Assembly (NCBI RefSeq): GCF_014189455.1
Contig: NZ_CP050296.1
Span: 2,910,001-2,974,000 of the forward strand
Reading direction: 5' to 3'
DNA: 64,000 bases
Source: Mesorhizobium huakuii
GTDB taxonomy: Bacteria; Pseudomonadota; Alphaproteobacteria; Rhizobiales; Rhizobiaceae
Shown: positions 24,390 through 33,607 of the stretch, piece after piece
Layout: each line of letters opens with the position of its first letter
Position numbering within the stretch: position 1 is the stretch's first letter
The notes under the pieces: generated by a model
What the model was told of the DNA's origin: nothing
Databases searched by the model: none
Seen by the model: the letters and a program-made list of their open reading frames with translations, nothing else
Translations under genes and position numbers: made by a program

Positions 24390-26158
24390 ATGGATCAGAC
24401 ACGGCGGGCAGTGCATCAACCGGCTCATAAGCCGGGCCAAAAATCGGCCCAAGGGTCGGCCCAAGGGTCGGCAAAGCCGACATTTTCCGAATTGTTCACG
24501 CCCAAGCTGGTGACGGTCTGGCGCGAGGGCTACCACCTGCCGCAGATCAAGGCCGACTTCATGGCCGGGCTGACCGTCGCCATCGTTGCGCTGCCGCTGT
24601 CGATGGCGATCGCCATCGCCTCCGGCGTGACGCCGGAGCGCGGTCTCTACACCTCCATCGTCGGCGGCTTCATCATCTCCGCGCTCGGTGGCAGCCGCTT
24701 CCAGATCGGTGGCCCGGCCGGCGCCTTCATCGTGCTGGTGGCGGCCACGGTGGCGCGTGTCGGTGTCGATGGCCTGCTCCTGGCAACGATGATGGCCGGC
24801 GTCTTCCTGCTTGCCATCGGCTACCTCAGGCTCGGCACCTACATCAAGTTCATCCCCTATCCGGTCACCGTCGGCTTCACCGCCGGCATTGCCGTAATCA
24901 TCTTCTCCGGCCAGATCGCCGAACTGTTCGGCCTGACCCTGCCGGGCAAGGAGCCCGGACCGTTCGTGCCGAAGCTGATCGCGCTTGGCCAAGCGGCCGG
25001 CACGATCAATCCCGCCGCGACCTTCGTGGCGCTGCTCACCATCGCCACCATCGCCTTCTTGAAGCGCTCGCGGCCGAAATGGCCGGCCATGCTGGTCGCC
25101 ATCGGGCTCGCCTCGCTCGTCGTGGCGCTGTTTGCGCTGCCGGCCGAGACGATCGGCACGCGCTATGGCGGCATCCCGCGCAGCCTGCAATGGCCCGGCC
25201 TCCCCCAATCAGCCTCAGCAGGATGATCGAGGTTCTGCCGGACGCCATCGCCTTCGCGCTGCTCGGCGCCATTGAATCGCTGCTGTCGGCCGTCGTCGCC
25301 GACGGCATGACGGGCCGGCGGCACCGCTCCAATTGCGAGCTGGTGGCGCAGGGCTTCGCCAACATCGCGTCCGCCTTGTTCGGCGGCATCTGCGCCACCG
25401 GCACCATCGCCCGCACCGCCACCAATGTGCGCGCCGGTGCGCATGGGCCAGTCTCGGGCATGGTCCATTCCGCGATCCTGCTCGTGCTGATGCTGGTGGC
25501 CGCGCCGCTCGCCAGCTACATCCCGCTCGCCGCCCTGGCTGGCGTGCTTGCGGTCGTCTGCTGGAACATGTTCGAGAAGCAGGCTTTTGCGACGCTGTTG
25601 CGTGCGTCGCGCGGCGATGCGCTGGTGCTGATGGCGACCTTCCTGATCGTCGTCTTCCGCGACCTGACTGAAGGCATCGTCGTCGGCTTCGCGCTTGGCT
25701 CGATCCTGTTCATCGACCGCATGGCCAAGTCCGTCGCGGTCGAGGCGGATCTGCTGCAGGACGATGTCGCCGACAGCGTCAACGCCGCCGGCGCCTATGA
25801 CGCCAGCGAGGCGAGCGACGCCGACACCGTCGTCTACCGCATTTCGGGCGCCTTCTTCTTCGGCGCCGCCTCCACCGTCGGCAGCGTGCTCGATCGCATC
25901 GCCGACCAGCGCAGGAATTTCATCCTCGACTGTTCCGCCGTGCCGCTCTTCGATTCGACGGCGGCCAATGTCATCGAAAGCGCGGCCCGCAAGGCGAGCC
26001 GCGCCGGGGTCCGCTTCGTCATAGCGGGTGCGGCGCCGCAAATACGACGGATGCTGATCAACCACGGCGTCAAGCGGCCACTGGTCACCTACGCCGCGTC
26101 GATCAAGAACGCGCGGGCGCAACTGGCGGGGACGCCGGCGCGTGCTGTCACGCACTAG
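24390..26158 (+). pseudogene. SulP-family anion transporter with STAS domain, one-base frameshift
   Basis: The first frame starts at 24390 (GGAAGG upstream) and covers the cytosolic tail, LPQIKADFMAGLTVAIVALPLSMAIAIASG and helices through IPRSLQWPGLP. The second frame continues PISLSRMIEVLPDAIAFALLGAIESLL and ends with a STAS domain (FILDCSAVPLFDSTAANVIE). The break is in a run of five C at 25202-25206; one more C joins them into a protein of 589 residues with all SulP features. Members move sulfate, bicarbonate or other anions across the inner membrane. The N-terminus carries a small SAQG tandem repeat (12-bp period, about 24439-24470). The gene end overlaps the convergent dehalogenase gene by 11 bp. 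Confidence 0.88.
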
Positions 26159-26897
26159 GTGGCGGTTCAGATGTCAGCTCCCGCAATTCTTCCGCGTGCG
26201 CCTTCGCCAGGTCGGCCATGCTGTCGAAGCGGAAATCCACCGTCGGTACGTCGCCGGGGTTCATCGTGGCGCCGAAGCCCTGATCCGCATGCCGGCGATA
26301 GATCCAGCACGATGTCAGGCCGAAGCGGTTGGCGGGAGCGTGATCGTGGAACATGCTTTCCGCGGTGTGCAGGATCCCTCGCTTCTCTATCCCGATTGTA
26401 CCGAGCTTTTCGAGCATATAGTCGAAGTTCCGGTCGGAAGGCTTGTAGGAGCCGATATCTTCCGCGGTATAGATCGCGTCGAAATCCACGCCGAGCTTCT
26501 TGTTGCTGAACGAGAAGCTTTTGTTGTCGACGTTGGAGAGGATGATCAGCTTGTAGTGCTTTTTGAGATACTGCAAGGCTTCCGCGGAGTCGGCAAAAGC
26601 CGGCCAATCCTTCACGCTTTCGCCATACGCCACGCATTCCTCAGGAGTGACGATGACACCCCACTCCTCCGCAAGTCGCTTGTAAACGATCGGCAGGAGG
26701 TCGCGGTAGCGTTTCCCCGGTGTCCATTTCTGCTGGCTGGCTTCGTGCCGGGCGTGCGCCTCCAGAATGTCGTTGCGGCTCAAGCTGCGGGCCGCCCGTT
26801 CGGTCAGCGGTTTCAGGCCGTCGATCATGCCGGATTCCCAATCGATCAGAGTGCCATAGCAGTCGAAAGTCAGGGCTTTGAAATCTGTGAGCTTCAT
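26148..26897 (-). CDS. Haloacid dehalogenase type II-like HAD hydrolase
   Basis: The 249-residue protein shows the HAD motifs: nucleophile region ALTFDCYGTLIDWESG (Asp at residue 11), motif II ILSNVDN, motif III lysine in IGSYKPSDRNFDYML and the acidic motif near HTAESMFHDHAPANRFG. The sequence order is that of L-2-haloacid dehalogenase (type II) relatives. It may act on 2-haloacids or on phosphate esters. AGGAGG lies 8 bp before the ATG. It is the second gene behind the EamA exporter gene on the minus strand. Confidence 0.88.
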   Translation of the reverse strand: MKLTDFKALTFDCYGTLIDWESGMIDGLKPLTERAARSLSRNDILEAHARHEASQQKWTPGKRYRDLLPIVYKRLAEEWGVIVTPEECVAYGESVKDWPAFADSAEALQYLKKHYKLIILSNVDNKSFSFSNKKLGVDFDAIYTAEDIGSYKPSDRNFDYMLEKLGTIGIEKRGILHTAESMFHDHAPANRFGLTSCWIYRRHADQGFGATMNPGDVPTVDFRFDSMADLAKAHAEELRELTSEPPPSA

Positions 26898-26981
26898 GGG
26901 TTTGCCTCCTGTGATTGTCCATGCGTGAAGCGACGCCGGCGTGGATCGCGATCAATCGTAAGGCCGATTTCGCCTCGGGGA

Positions 26982-27908
26982 TTAGCCGATATGCTGCTGA
27001 CTGGGCTGAAAGTCCTTCAATGCTGCCCTGCCTGACGAGGTGAACCAGACGCCGAACAGTGTCACCGCAAGGCCAACCAACATCGCCTTCGAAAGCGGCT
27101 CGCCAAATAGCGACCAGCCCCAGAGCATCGTCACCGGTGGGCTGAGATAGATCACGCTGCTGACCTGTGAGGCGGTGTAGAGGCGCAGGCTTGCATAATA
27201 CGTGCCGTAGCAGAAGAAGGTCGAAAACAGCACCAGCCAGGTGATACCGAACCCGAAACGGGCATCGAGGGGTGGCATCAGCCCGCCATTCCATTTTGCG
27301 CAAGCGGCGAAAAGGATTGCTGCCGTCAGGCATTGAATGCACAGGCTCTGATGGATGGGCATATTGATCGTCCCCATCCGCTTCTGCACCACCGTTGCCA
27401 GCGCCATAACCGTCATGGAAGCAACCGTCAGCACATAGGCCCAGACCGGGGCCGTCCCGAGGGCCAAATTGTCCAGCGAGACGATAAGCACGCCAACCAC
27501 GCCGAGAGCCGTTCCGGTCCATTGTCTGCCGGTCAACCGGTGTCCCAGGACCGGCTGCGACAAGGCCGCAATGGCGAGAGGCACAAGATCGGAAATCAGC
27601 GCGACAAGGCCAGTCGGCACGCGCTGACCGATGGCAAGCGCGAATCCACCGAGATAGAGGAACATCGTCGCCGCGCCGAAGATCATCTGCTGGACCAGGG
27701 CAAGGGCGCTTATGCGCGGTCCGATCAGGAGAGCAAATGGCAAGAGGATCAATCCGGACATCAGTGTCCGCCAGAACAGCACCAGCATGACATCGGCATT
27801 CTCGCTGGCATAGCGGATGCCGACGAAGCCGGAACTCCAGCTTATGACCAGCGCCGTTGCCATCATTGGCCAGACGAGTCGATGGGTTTTGGTAGGCTGG
27901 AGCGTCAT
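26982..27908 (-). CDS. EamA/DMT-family transporter
   Basis: A 308-residue protein with about ten membrane helices in two EamA repeats. The first half has SWSSGFVGIRYASENADVMLVLFWR, a typical EamA start, and the second has SSVIYLSPPVTMLWGWSLFGEPLSKAML. Such carriers export amino acids or other metabolites. It precedes the HAD gene by 84 bp and is divergent from a LysR gene, which probably controls the pair. Confidence 0.88.
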   Translation of the reverse strand: MTLQPTKTHRLVWPMMATALVISWSSGFVGIRYASENADVMLVLFWRTLMSGLILLPFALLIGPRISALALVQQMIFGAATMFLYLGGFALAIGQRVPTGLVALISDLVPLAIAALSQPVLGHRLTGRQWTGTALGVVGVLIVSLDNLALGTAPVWAYVLTVASMTVMALATVVQKRMGTINMPIHQSLCIQCLTAAILFAACAKWNGGLMPPLDARFGFGITWLVLFSTFFCYGTYYASLRLYTASQVSSVIYLSPPVTMLWGWSLFGEPLSKAMLVGLAVTLFGVWFTSSGRAALKDFQPSQQHIG

Positions 27909-28113
27909 GGCGTCTCTTCGGTCAGGCGCCCGTATCCCGGAAGCGGATCACGGCCGATTTCGGCGCGGACTATTGACGGCACGCACGCGCCTTTGCACAT
28001 GACAAATTTCGATACGATCATGAAGAAGCCCCAAAACTGGCATACGAACTTGCCTAAAGCGCATCAGAGGATCAGAAATTGACGCATCATTTTGGTTCCG
28101 AGCGAGGATTGTC

Positions 28114-29005
28114 ATGGCCGGACTGATGAACCGCCGCTTGGATGTCGACGCCTTGCGCGCACTGGTCGCGATCGAGAAGCATGGCGGCGTCACGCGCGCG
28201 GCCGAAATTCTCGGCCTGTCGCAGTCGGCCGTCAGCCACAAGATCAGGAGGCTCGAAACGAGCCTCGACTGCGAAATCCTCACCCGGAAGGCAAACGCGC
28301 CGATATTCACCACGGCCGGACAGGATCTGCTTGGCTATGCGCGGCGCATTCTGGGCATCCATGACGAGGCGGTGCTCAGCCTGTCGAAAAGCCCGCTGCA
28401 AGGCAAGATCGCGCTGGGAATGACCGAGGATACGACCTGCACGGACCTGTCGCGCATCCTTGGCCGCTTTCGCCGGCTCTACCCGGAGGTGAGCGTCCGC
28501 ACGCAGGTGCGCATGAGCCTCGTCCTGCAGGAGCAGCTCAGCCAGGGAGCCCTTGATGCCGCCATCATCCAGGTCTTCCAGCACGAGGTCCGCCCGGCCG
28601 ATATCCTGCTGTTCCGCGAGACGCTGCATTGGGTGAAATCGCGCGACCTGGTGCTGTCGGCGGGGAAGCCGGTTCCGTTTCTGTCCTTCGACGAAAATTG
28701 CTTTTACCGGCGCTGGGGCATCGATGTCGGGCAGGACGAGGATAGAGTGTTCGAGACCGTGTTCGAATGCTCCAGCGCAGCCGGAATTGTTGCAGGCGTG
28801 ACCGCAGGGCTCGGCGTCGCTCTCCTGAGCCAGCGCTACCTGCAGCCCGACATGGAGATCGTCGACAGCCAATTCCCCAAGCCTCCGGACCTCGCCTATG
28901 TCATCAGGCGCGCCCGCGCCCCCCCGGAACCCCGCGCTCGAGACTTTGGTCAGGGAGATCGAGGCCGAGGTAAAGCGTTACGGGGTGCTGCAAATCGCCG
29001 TCTGA
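28114..29005 (+). pseudogene. LysR-family transcriptional regulator, one-base frameshift near the 3' end
   Basis: The N-terminal helix-turn-helix (LDVDALRALVAIEKHGGVTRAAEILGLSQSAVSHKIRRLE) and the effector domain are intact to YVIRRARAP. In a run of seven C at 28919-28925 the frame is shifted; with six C the protein would end RNPALETLVREIEAEVKRYGVLQIAV at a TGA at 29003-29005, giving 296 residues, the normal LysR length. Without the change the literal frame runs on to 29754 through antisense DNA of the next genes. GAGG lies 7 bp before the ATG. It is divergent from the EamA-HAD pair, the usual LysR setting. Confidence 0.88.
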
Positions 29006-29031
29006 ATGCGCTGCGAAAGCCGGCCGGTCTC

Positions 29032-29640
29032 CTATTCCTGAAGCGATCTCGGACCGCTGACGAACGGGCTGCCCCTGACGTAGAACCGCAGCAGGCGGTC
29101 GGCATCCCTAGTAATGCCGATCCGAGTGCTCTGCCCGATCTCGCCGGGGTCTTGGCCATCCTTGGCGAGCCACAGAGGCCCTTCCTGGCAAAGGTCGATC
29201 CCGTCGAGCGAACGATCGATCCGCAAAGCCGCTGCCAGCCGTCCCGGCCCGCGCGCCAGGTCGCGCAAGCGCTCGACGCCGCGATTGCGCTGCATGATTT
29301 CAATGCCCTCGAGCGGCTCGAGCGCCCGGATCAGCACGCCGGTGCCGATCCCCGGCATCTCGCTCGAGACATTCAGCATCATGGAGACGCCATAGGCGAG
29401 ATAGACATAGGCGTGGCCGCGTTCGAGGAACAGCGGGCGGTTGCGCGGGGTCATCCCCCTGAAACCATGCCCGGCGGCGTCGCCGACGACATAGGCCTCA
29501 GTCTCGACGATACGGCCGCTGACCATGCCTTCCGGCAGGTCGCGCACCACCAGCTTGCCGATGAGGAAACGGGCGAGGGCGACCGTGTCGTCAGGCAGCG
29601 CCGAACGGGCGATCGGCGGATAATGATCCCTATGGTTCAC
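29032..29640 (-). CDS. 3-methyladenine DNA glycosylase (AAG/MPG type)
   Basis: The protein of 202 residues (GTG start at 29640) matches the AAG/Mpg family of base-excision glycosylases: LARFLIGKLVVRDLPEGMVSGRIVETEAYV, DAAGHGFRGMTPRNRPLF, GHAYVYLAYGVSMMLNV and ALEPLEGIEIMQRNRG are family segments, with the catalytic glutamate in ETEAY. It removes alkylated bases. The GTG overlaps the TGA of the upstream gene (GTGA), which supports this start over the in-frame ATG at 29658. It is the last gene of a three-gene minus-strand group. Confidence 0.92.
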   Translation of the reverse strand: MNHRDHYPPIARSALPDDTVALARFLIGKLVVRDLPEGMVSGRIVETEAYVVGDAAGHGFRGMTPRNRPLFLERGHAYVYLAYGVSMMLNVSSEMPGIGTGVLIRALEPLEGIEIMQRNRGVERLRDLARGPGRLAAALRIDRSLDGIDLCQEGPLWLAKDGQDPGEIGQSTRIGITRDADRLLRFYVRGSPFVSGPRSLQE

Positions 29641-30017
29641 GGTATCCGCTCGACCCATTGCGCGCGCGACGGTCCCGGCTCGAACGAGTTGCCGAAATAC
29701 TGGGTCTCGCGGGCCACCTTGCCGTCAAGGAATTCCATGATGCTGACGGTATAGGACGGCCGCCCGTCATAGGTCAGGACATATTCGGTGACCCAGAGAT
29801 CATCGGCGCCGGTGATCCGCCGCACGCTGAAGCGCTTGCGGTTCGGCTGCGCGGCGCGGGACGACTGGATGTTGCGTCGCCCGCGGATGCGCTCGCCCGA
29901 TTGCGGATAGTCGAGCACCGCATCCGCCCGGTAGATATCGTGCTCCATCTCGAAGTCACCGGCATCGGAGGCAGCCCAGTGATGATCCAGAGCCGCCCGG
30001 ATATCGCGATCGTCCAT
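29637..30017 (-). CDS. SnoaL/NTF2-like protein
   Basis: The 126-residue protein has the small cone-fold pattern of SnoaL-like proteins: a start helix DIRAALDHHWAASDAGDFEMEHDIYRADAVLDYPQSGERIRG, then strands YVLTYDGRPSYTVSIMEFLDGKVARETQYFG. AAGGAGG lies 6 bp before the ATG at 30017, so it is chosen over the in-frame start at 30068. It overlaps the glycosylase gene by 4 bp. Function is not defined; members are isomerases, hydrolases or binding proteins. Confidence 0.85.
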   Translation of the reverse strand: MDDRDIRAALDHHWAASDAGDFEMEHDIYRADAVLDYPQSGERIRGRRNIQSSRAAQPNRKRFSVRRITGADDLWVTEYVLTYDGRPSYTVSIMEFLDGKVARETQYFGNSFEPGPSRAQWVERIP

Positions 30018-30036
30018 GGCAACCTCCTTGACCATC

Positions 30037-30076
30037 GCCGTGGGATGGACCGTCGTAGCACGGTCCATCCCACGGC
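30037..30076 (-). repeat. Perfect 17-bp stem hairpin between two genes
   Basis: GCCGTGGGATGGACCGT at 30037-30053 pairs exactly with 30060-30076, loop CGTAGC. It lies between the stop of the SMP-30-like gene (30108) and the start of the SnoaL gene (30017) on the minus strand. There is no T-run after it. It could be an attenuator-like terminator or an RNA stability element. Confidence 0.6.
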
Positions 30077-30107
30077 TGTTAGCGGGGTGCAGTGGAGGCA
30101 GGGCCTC

Positions 30108-30968
30108 TCAATCGAGCTTCAGCGCCGCGACTTCGCCCTCGTTCATCAGCGGCACGTAGAGGATCGACTTGCCGTCGGTGCCGATGTCGGCGCTGCCCGG
30201 CTTGAAATGCGCCACCGCTTCCGGCGCACCGCCGGCTCTGTAGCGGTAGAGCGTGCCGGTCATGTAGGCGGTGGCATAGATGCTGTCGCCAATGGCGATG
30301 ACGCCGTCGAGGTCGGCGAATTTCTGCGCGCCGGGCAGCGGTGAAATCGCCTTGCTGGCGAGGTCGACCGACAGCAGCCCGCCCGGCTCCGCCGTGCTGA
30401 AGTCGGGCTTGATACCCTTGCCCCAGGAGGCGACGATCAGCCTGTTACCATCGGCGAAGACGCCGTTGGGCGAGGCCAGCATCGGGTCCCTGACGAACAG
30501 CTCCGGCTGGTCACCATCGATGCGGTAGATCGTGTCGGCCAGCATGTCGCTGACATAGACCTTGCCTGTGCTGTCCGAGGTCATGTCGTTGAGGAAGACG
30601 GCATTCGGCACCACGATGCTGGCAACGAGCTTGCCGCTGGCGAGATCGACGACGCGGACCTTGGTGATGTCGGCGACATAGAGCTTGCCGCCCGATATCG
30701 CCATGCCCTTGGGCGCGTCCATGCCGTCGGTCCAGTGCTGGGTGATAATCTTGCCGTCCAGGGACAGCACCGACAAATAGCCGTTGCCGTCGGCCTCGCC
30801 CGGATTGCCGACGATGTTGGATACGACGATGCGATTGTTGGCGGCGTCGAACAGTGCCGATTCCGGCTGTTCGAGGCCCGTGACGCGCCAGAGTTCGCCG
30901 GCCCGGGCGGCTGGCGCGGCGGCGATGCCAATGGCGGCGGCAAAGACTGAGAGGATGAGGCGGTTCAT
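30108..30968 (-). CDS. Exported SMP-30/NHL-type beta-propeller protein
   Basis: The 286-residue protein has a signal peptide (residues 1-23, ending PAARAG) and a six-bladed propeller pattern of repeats such as FDAANNRIVVSN, APKGMAISGGKLYVADITKVRVVDLASGK, FLNDMTSDSTGKVYVSD and SPNGVFADGNRLIVAS. It resembles SMP-30/gluconolactonase-like lactonases, but the ligand residues cannot be assigned securely. It is divergent from an XRE regulator with a palindromic region between, so it is probably that regulator's target. Confidence 0.82.
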   Translation of the reverse strand: MNRLILSVFAAAIGIAAAPAARAGELWRVTGLEQPESALFDAANNRIVVSNIVGNPGEADGNGYLSVLSLDGKIITQHWTDGMDAPKGMAISGGKLYVADITKVRVVDLASGKLVASIVVPNAVFLNDMTSDSTGKVYVSDMLADTIYRIDGDQPELFVRDPMLASPNGVFADGNRLIVASWGKGIKPDFSTAEPGGLLSVDLASKAISPLPGAQKFADLDGVIAIGDSIYATAYMTGTLYRYRAGGAPEAVAHFKPGSADIGTDGKSILYVPLMNEGEVAALKLD

Positions 30969-31008
30969 GGCTGTTCTCCTGTGATGACAGGCGGAGAGCT
31001 AGGATTTT

Positions 31009-31056
31009 CGATACTTTTCTGGAAGCTCGATTACCGCTAGTATCGAATATCGATAC
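31009..31056. promoter_or_regulatory. CGATAC operator cluster between divergent genes
   Basis: A 17-bp palindrome GTATCG-AATAT-CGATAC lies at 31040-31056, and another CGATAC is at 31009-31014. The gap between the SMP-30-like gene and the XRE gene is only 114 bp, so binding here could control both. Confidence 0.55.
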
Positions 31057-31082
31057 GAAATCGCTGGCAAGAGGTGCATGCC

Positions 31083-31862
31083 ATGAACGGCCTGATCTTC
31101 GAGGCGCTGAAGCGGACGCTGAAAGCCAGGGGTGTCACCTATCGCGAGCTTGCCGAACGCATGGGCGTTTCCGAGCCGACGGTGAAACGCATCTTCCACG
31201 AGCGCAACTGCAAACTCGACCGGCTGATGGAGATCTGCATCGCCGCCGGCGTCGAGTTGGAAAACGTGCTGGGGTCGATGAACCGCGGGCCGGGACCGGT
31301 CAACCACATCGCGCCCGAGATCGAGCGCCGGCTCGCCGGCCGTCCGGCGCTGCTGTTCATCTTCGTCATGCTGTCGGAAAAATTCACGCCCGAAGGCATC
31401 ATGCGTTCGCAAGGCCTGAGCGAAGCCTCGATGTTCCTCTATCTGCGCGACCTCGAGGAGCTTGGCCTGATCGCGCTTGGCCGGGGTCTTACGGCAAGAT
31501 TGCTGGTCGAGACGCCGATCCAGTGGAATTTCGAGGGCCCGCTGCGGCCGCTGTTCGAGATGACCAACAAGAATTTCATCGGCTGGGCCATCACCCATAT
31601 CGACAAGGAGGCGACCTTCGTCAGCTTCTCCAGGCGGATGCGGCCGGAGACGGCGGAGATGGTGCGCCGCGAGGCCGAAGAGTTGGCCGAGCGCGCCAAA
31701 CTGCTCGCCCATCACGACCAGCACACGACGCCCGAGGACGGGCTCATCGGCTACAAATTTACATTTGCCTTTGGCGCGACGCCGTTCCAGGCGATCATGC
31801 CGATCGGCCCGCACCCGCGCGATGCCGGTGCACAGGTGGGCAGGCCGCGTATGCCGGCATAG
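31083..31862 (+). CDS. XRE-family regulator with a C-terminal helical/winged domain
   Basis: Residues 1-65 form an XRE helix-turn-helix (KARGVTYRELAERMGVSEPTVKRIFHE). The remaining 190 residues contain SEASMFLYLRDLEELGLIALGRG, which looks like a second winged-helix-like element, and a long helix RPETAEMVRREAEELAERAKLL; this resembles the C-terminal part of regulators with DUF4423-type domains. GAGG 9 bp upstream supports ATG 31083 over GTG 31074. The protein probably represses or activates the divergent SMP-30-like gene through the CGATAC sites. Confidence 0.8.
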   Translation: MNGLIFEALKRTLKARGVTYRELAERMGVSEPTVKRIFHERNCKLDRLMEICIAAGVELENVLGSMNRGPGPVNHIAPEIERRLAGRPALLFIFVMLSEKFTPEGIMRSQGLSEASMFLYLRDLEELGLIALGRGLTARLLVETPIQWNFEGPLRPLFEMTNKNFIGWAITHIDKEATFVSFSRRMRPETAEMVRREAEELAERAKLLAHHDQHTTPEDGLIGYKFTFAFGATPFQAIMPIGPHPRDAGAQVGRPRMPA

Positions 31863-32057
31863 CGATTGGCCGGCCGAAGGCTCGACGGCCTCGGCGTCTC
31901 AGGGCACACCGCCCTTGGGTTGAAGTCGCGCTCCAGCATCGGTGATGGCGAAAGCGGTGGCGGATGGGTACAAGATCTTCTGGCGCAAGGGCGGATTGCG
32001 CTGAATCATAAAGATACGATTCGCAATATCTCCGGCCACTCTCATTCCTGAAAGACC

Positions 32058-33122
32058 TTGCTCTTGCCCCTCCTTGTCGCTGCCTCCGCATTCATTGGCG
32101 CCTGGATAAGCCTGGTCCTGCATGAGTCTTCTCATGCTCTCGCCGGACATCTGGCAAAATTGCAAATAAGAGAAATTCATCTCGGCTTGGGACCAACAGT
32201 ATTCCGCACCCGCCTGCTGAGAATGGAGGTCAGCGTAGGAACTATTCCGCTTACGGGCTGGGTGAGAACGGCTCCTCAACTATCCTTTTCGAAGCCCGCT
32301 AACCTGTTTTTTGTGGCCGCTGGGCCGATTATGGACATTGTTTGGTTGGGTGTTCTGAGCGGTGGAATGACTATCTATCGCGGCACAGAACTTGCAGGCA
32401 CTATCTTGGCGCCGGCCGTTATAGTTCAGATGATGATAGTCATCGGCAACGGTCTTCCGCGTCATGCCAAGGTTGACGGCCAGCGAGTGCCCAACGATAT
32501 GCTGGCCTTGTGGAAAATTGCCCGAGGTCGCGATCCGTTCGAGGTGCTCCGGCAGCAGTATCTGAACCGATTGCGGCCGTATATGAGTCCGGACGATCCT
32601 CCGTGGCACCCCACGGGTCAGTCGGATCGCGTTGCTTTCCATGTGTTCAAACCTGACCTGACGTACGAGGACATTACAGCGCTCGAAGATGAGCTGACCC
32701 ACACGGCGTCCGCAAGCGAACGACTTCTCCTCATTGACGCCGCCGCGACGAAAATCCTCGCTCAACCTACCCAGCCGAACTCTCGTCTCGATGCCTTACT
32801 CGACCGCCTAACGGAAAGTGCCGTCGCCATGTCTCCGGAGCTCCCTACGCTGAAAGGCACACGCGGCGCGGCGCTCGCCCGATTGGGGCGCCACGAGGAG
32901 GCGCTGAATGTCCTTGCGCAGGCCGATAACTCCAACGACTTCAATCGCTGCTTGAATGCGGCCTTCCGGGCATTGGCGCATTCCCACGCCGGTCAAAAAG
33001 AAATGGCCGCCGCCGAGTTTGAGACATCCATCGCCATCTTGCGATCTCACGACTGGGCGGGCGGGATCGCCCATAAAATAGTAAGCGCTGTCTGCGTAGA
33101 AGCCGGATACCCCACTCCCTAA
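32058..33122 (+). CDS. Membrane M50-like zinc metalloprotease with C-terminal helical domain
   Basis: The 354-residue protein (TTG start; a stop just upstream leaves no earlier start) has membrane segments at about 1-22, 82-110 and 115-137. A zinc-binding HESSH motif (LVLHESSHALAGH, residues 20-32) and GNGLPRHAKVDG near residue 145 together recall the HExxH and NxxP...DG motifs of site-2 proteases, with one extra residue between P and D. From about residue 180 the rest is soluble, with helix pairs such as ALARLGRHEEALNVLAQADNSNDFNRCLNAAFRALAHSHAGQ that look TPR-like. Base composition is visibly lower in GC than the flanks, suggesting transfer. Function unknown; regulated membrane proteolysis is possible. 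Confidence 0.65.
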   Translation: MLLPLLVAASAFIGAWISLVLHESSHALAGHLAKLQIREIHLGLGPTVFRTRLLRMEVSVGTIPLTGWVRTAPQLSFSKPANLFFVAAGPIMDIVWLGVLSGGMTIYRGTELAGTILAPAVIVQMMIVIGNGLPRHAKVDGQRVPNDMLALWKIARGRDPFEVLRQQYLNRLRPYMSPDDPPWHPTGQSDRVAFHVFKPDLTYEDITALEDELTHTASASERLLLIDAAATKILAQPTQPNSRLDALLDRLTESAVAMSPELPTLKGTRGAALARLGRHEEALNVLAQADNSNDFNRCLNAAFRALAHSHAGQKEMAAAEFETSIAILRSHDWAGGIAHKIVSAVCVEAGYPTP

Positions 33123-33201
33123 GAGTGCGAAACGCCGAAACCGTCTGCAGAAGACGGTCCACCTCCAAGCTAAGGCACCAGCAACGAGGCAAGACCATGA
33201 T

Positions 33202-33395
33202 CAGGCCGCGTTCGCTTCTTCCTGCGGCGCGGCAAGATCGTCGCGCGCCTTGCGGGCCAGTTTTTCGTCGAGCGCTTGGGGCTGTCGCCGAACAGCTCGG
33301 CGGCCTCGGCAAGACACGATTTTCTCAGGCTCCCTTCCGAGCGCTTCAAGAGCTTGCCGAGAAGCTTTGTGTCCTCGCGTGGTCCCAGCGGCTCA
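33202..33395 (-). pseudogene. Remnant of a second CHAD-domain gene (3' end only)
   Basis: This stretch closely matches the 3' end of the CHAD gene at 35994-36154, on the same strand: both encode PLGPREDTKLL-KLLKRSE, CLAEAAELFGDSPK and a basic tail. The copy is shifted by one base in a T-run near 33262; corrected, it reads ARKARDDLAAPQEEANAA and stops at 33202. Its tail differs from that of the full gene, so it is an old or foreign paralogue rather than a recent copy. The N-terminal 75% is absent. The two segments are direct repeats enclosing the cyclase and YiiX genes. Confidence 0.75.
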
Positions 33396-33607
33396 CCGCT
33401 CCGGCGGCGCCGACTGCCGCCATTCACCACCAGCTTGCCGCCCGGACCAGCCATGCGACCAGCGATGCCGACCGCCCCCGTCGGCGCGTTGGGATAGAAC
33501 AGATCCGCCACCAGCATTCATGATAGAATTCGCAGACTGATTTGCCAGACCGTAGAGGGCGGGTTGCCGAATGCGTGACACGTCCCCGTGAAATCGAAGT
33601 GAAGCCT

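Noticed and set aside
23994..26158. XRE gene and SulP as a toxin-antitoxin pair
   Set aside because: The second gene encodes a full transporter with STAS domain, not a toxin.
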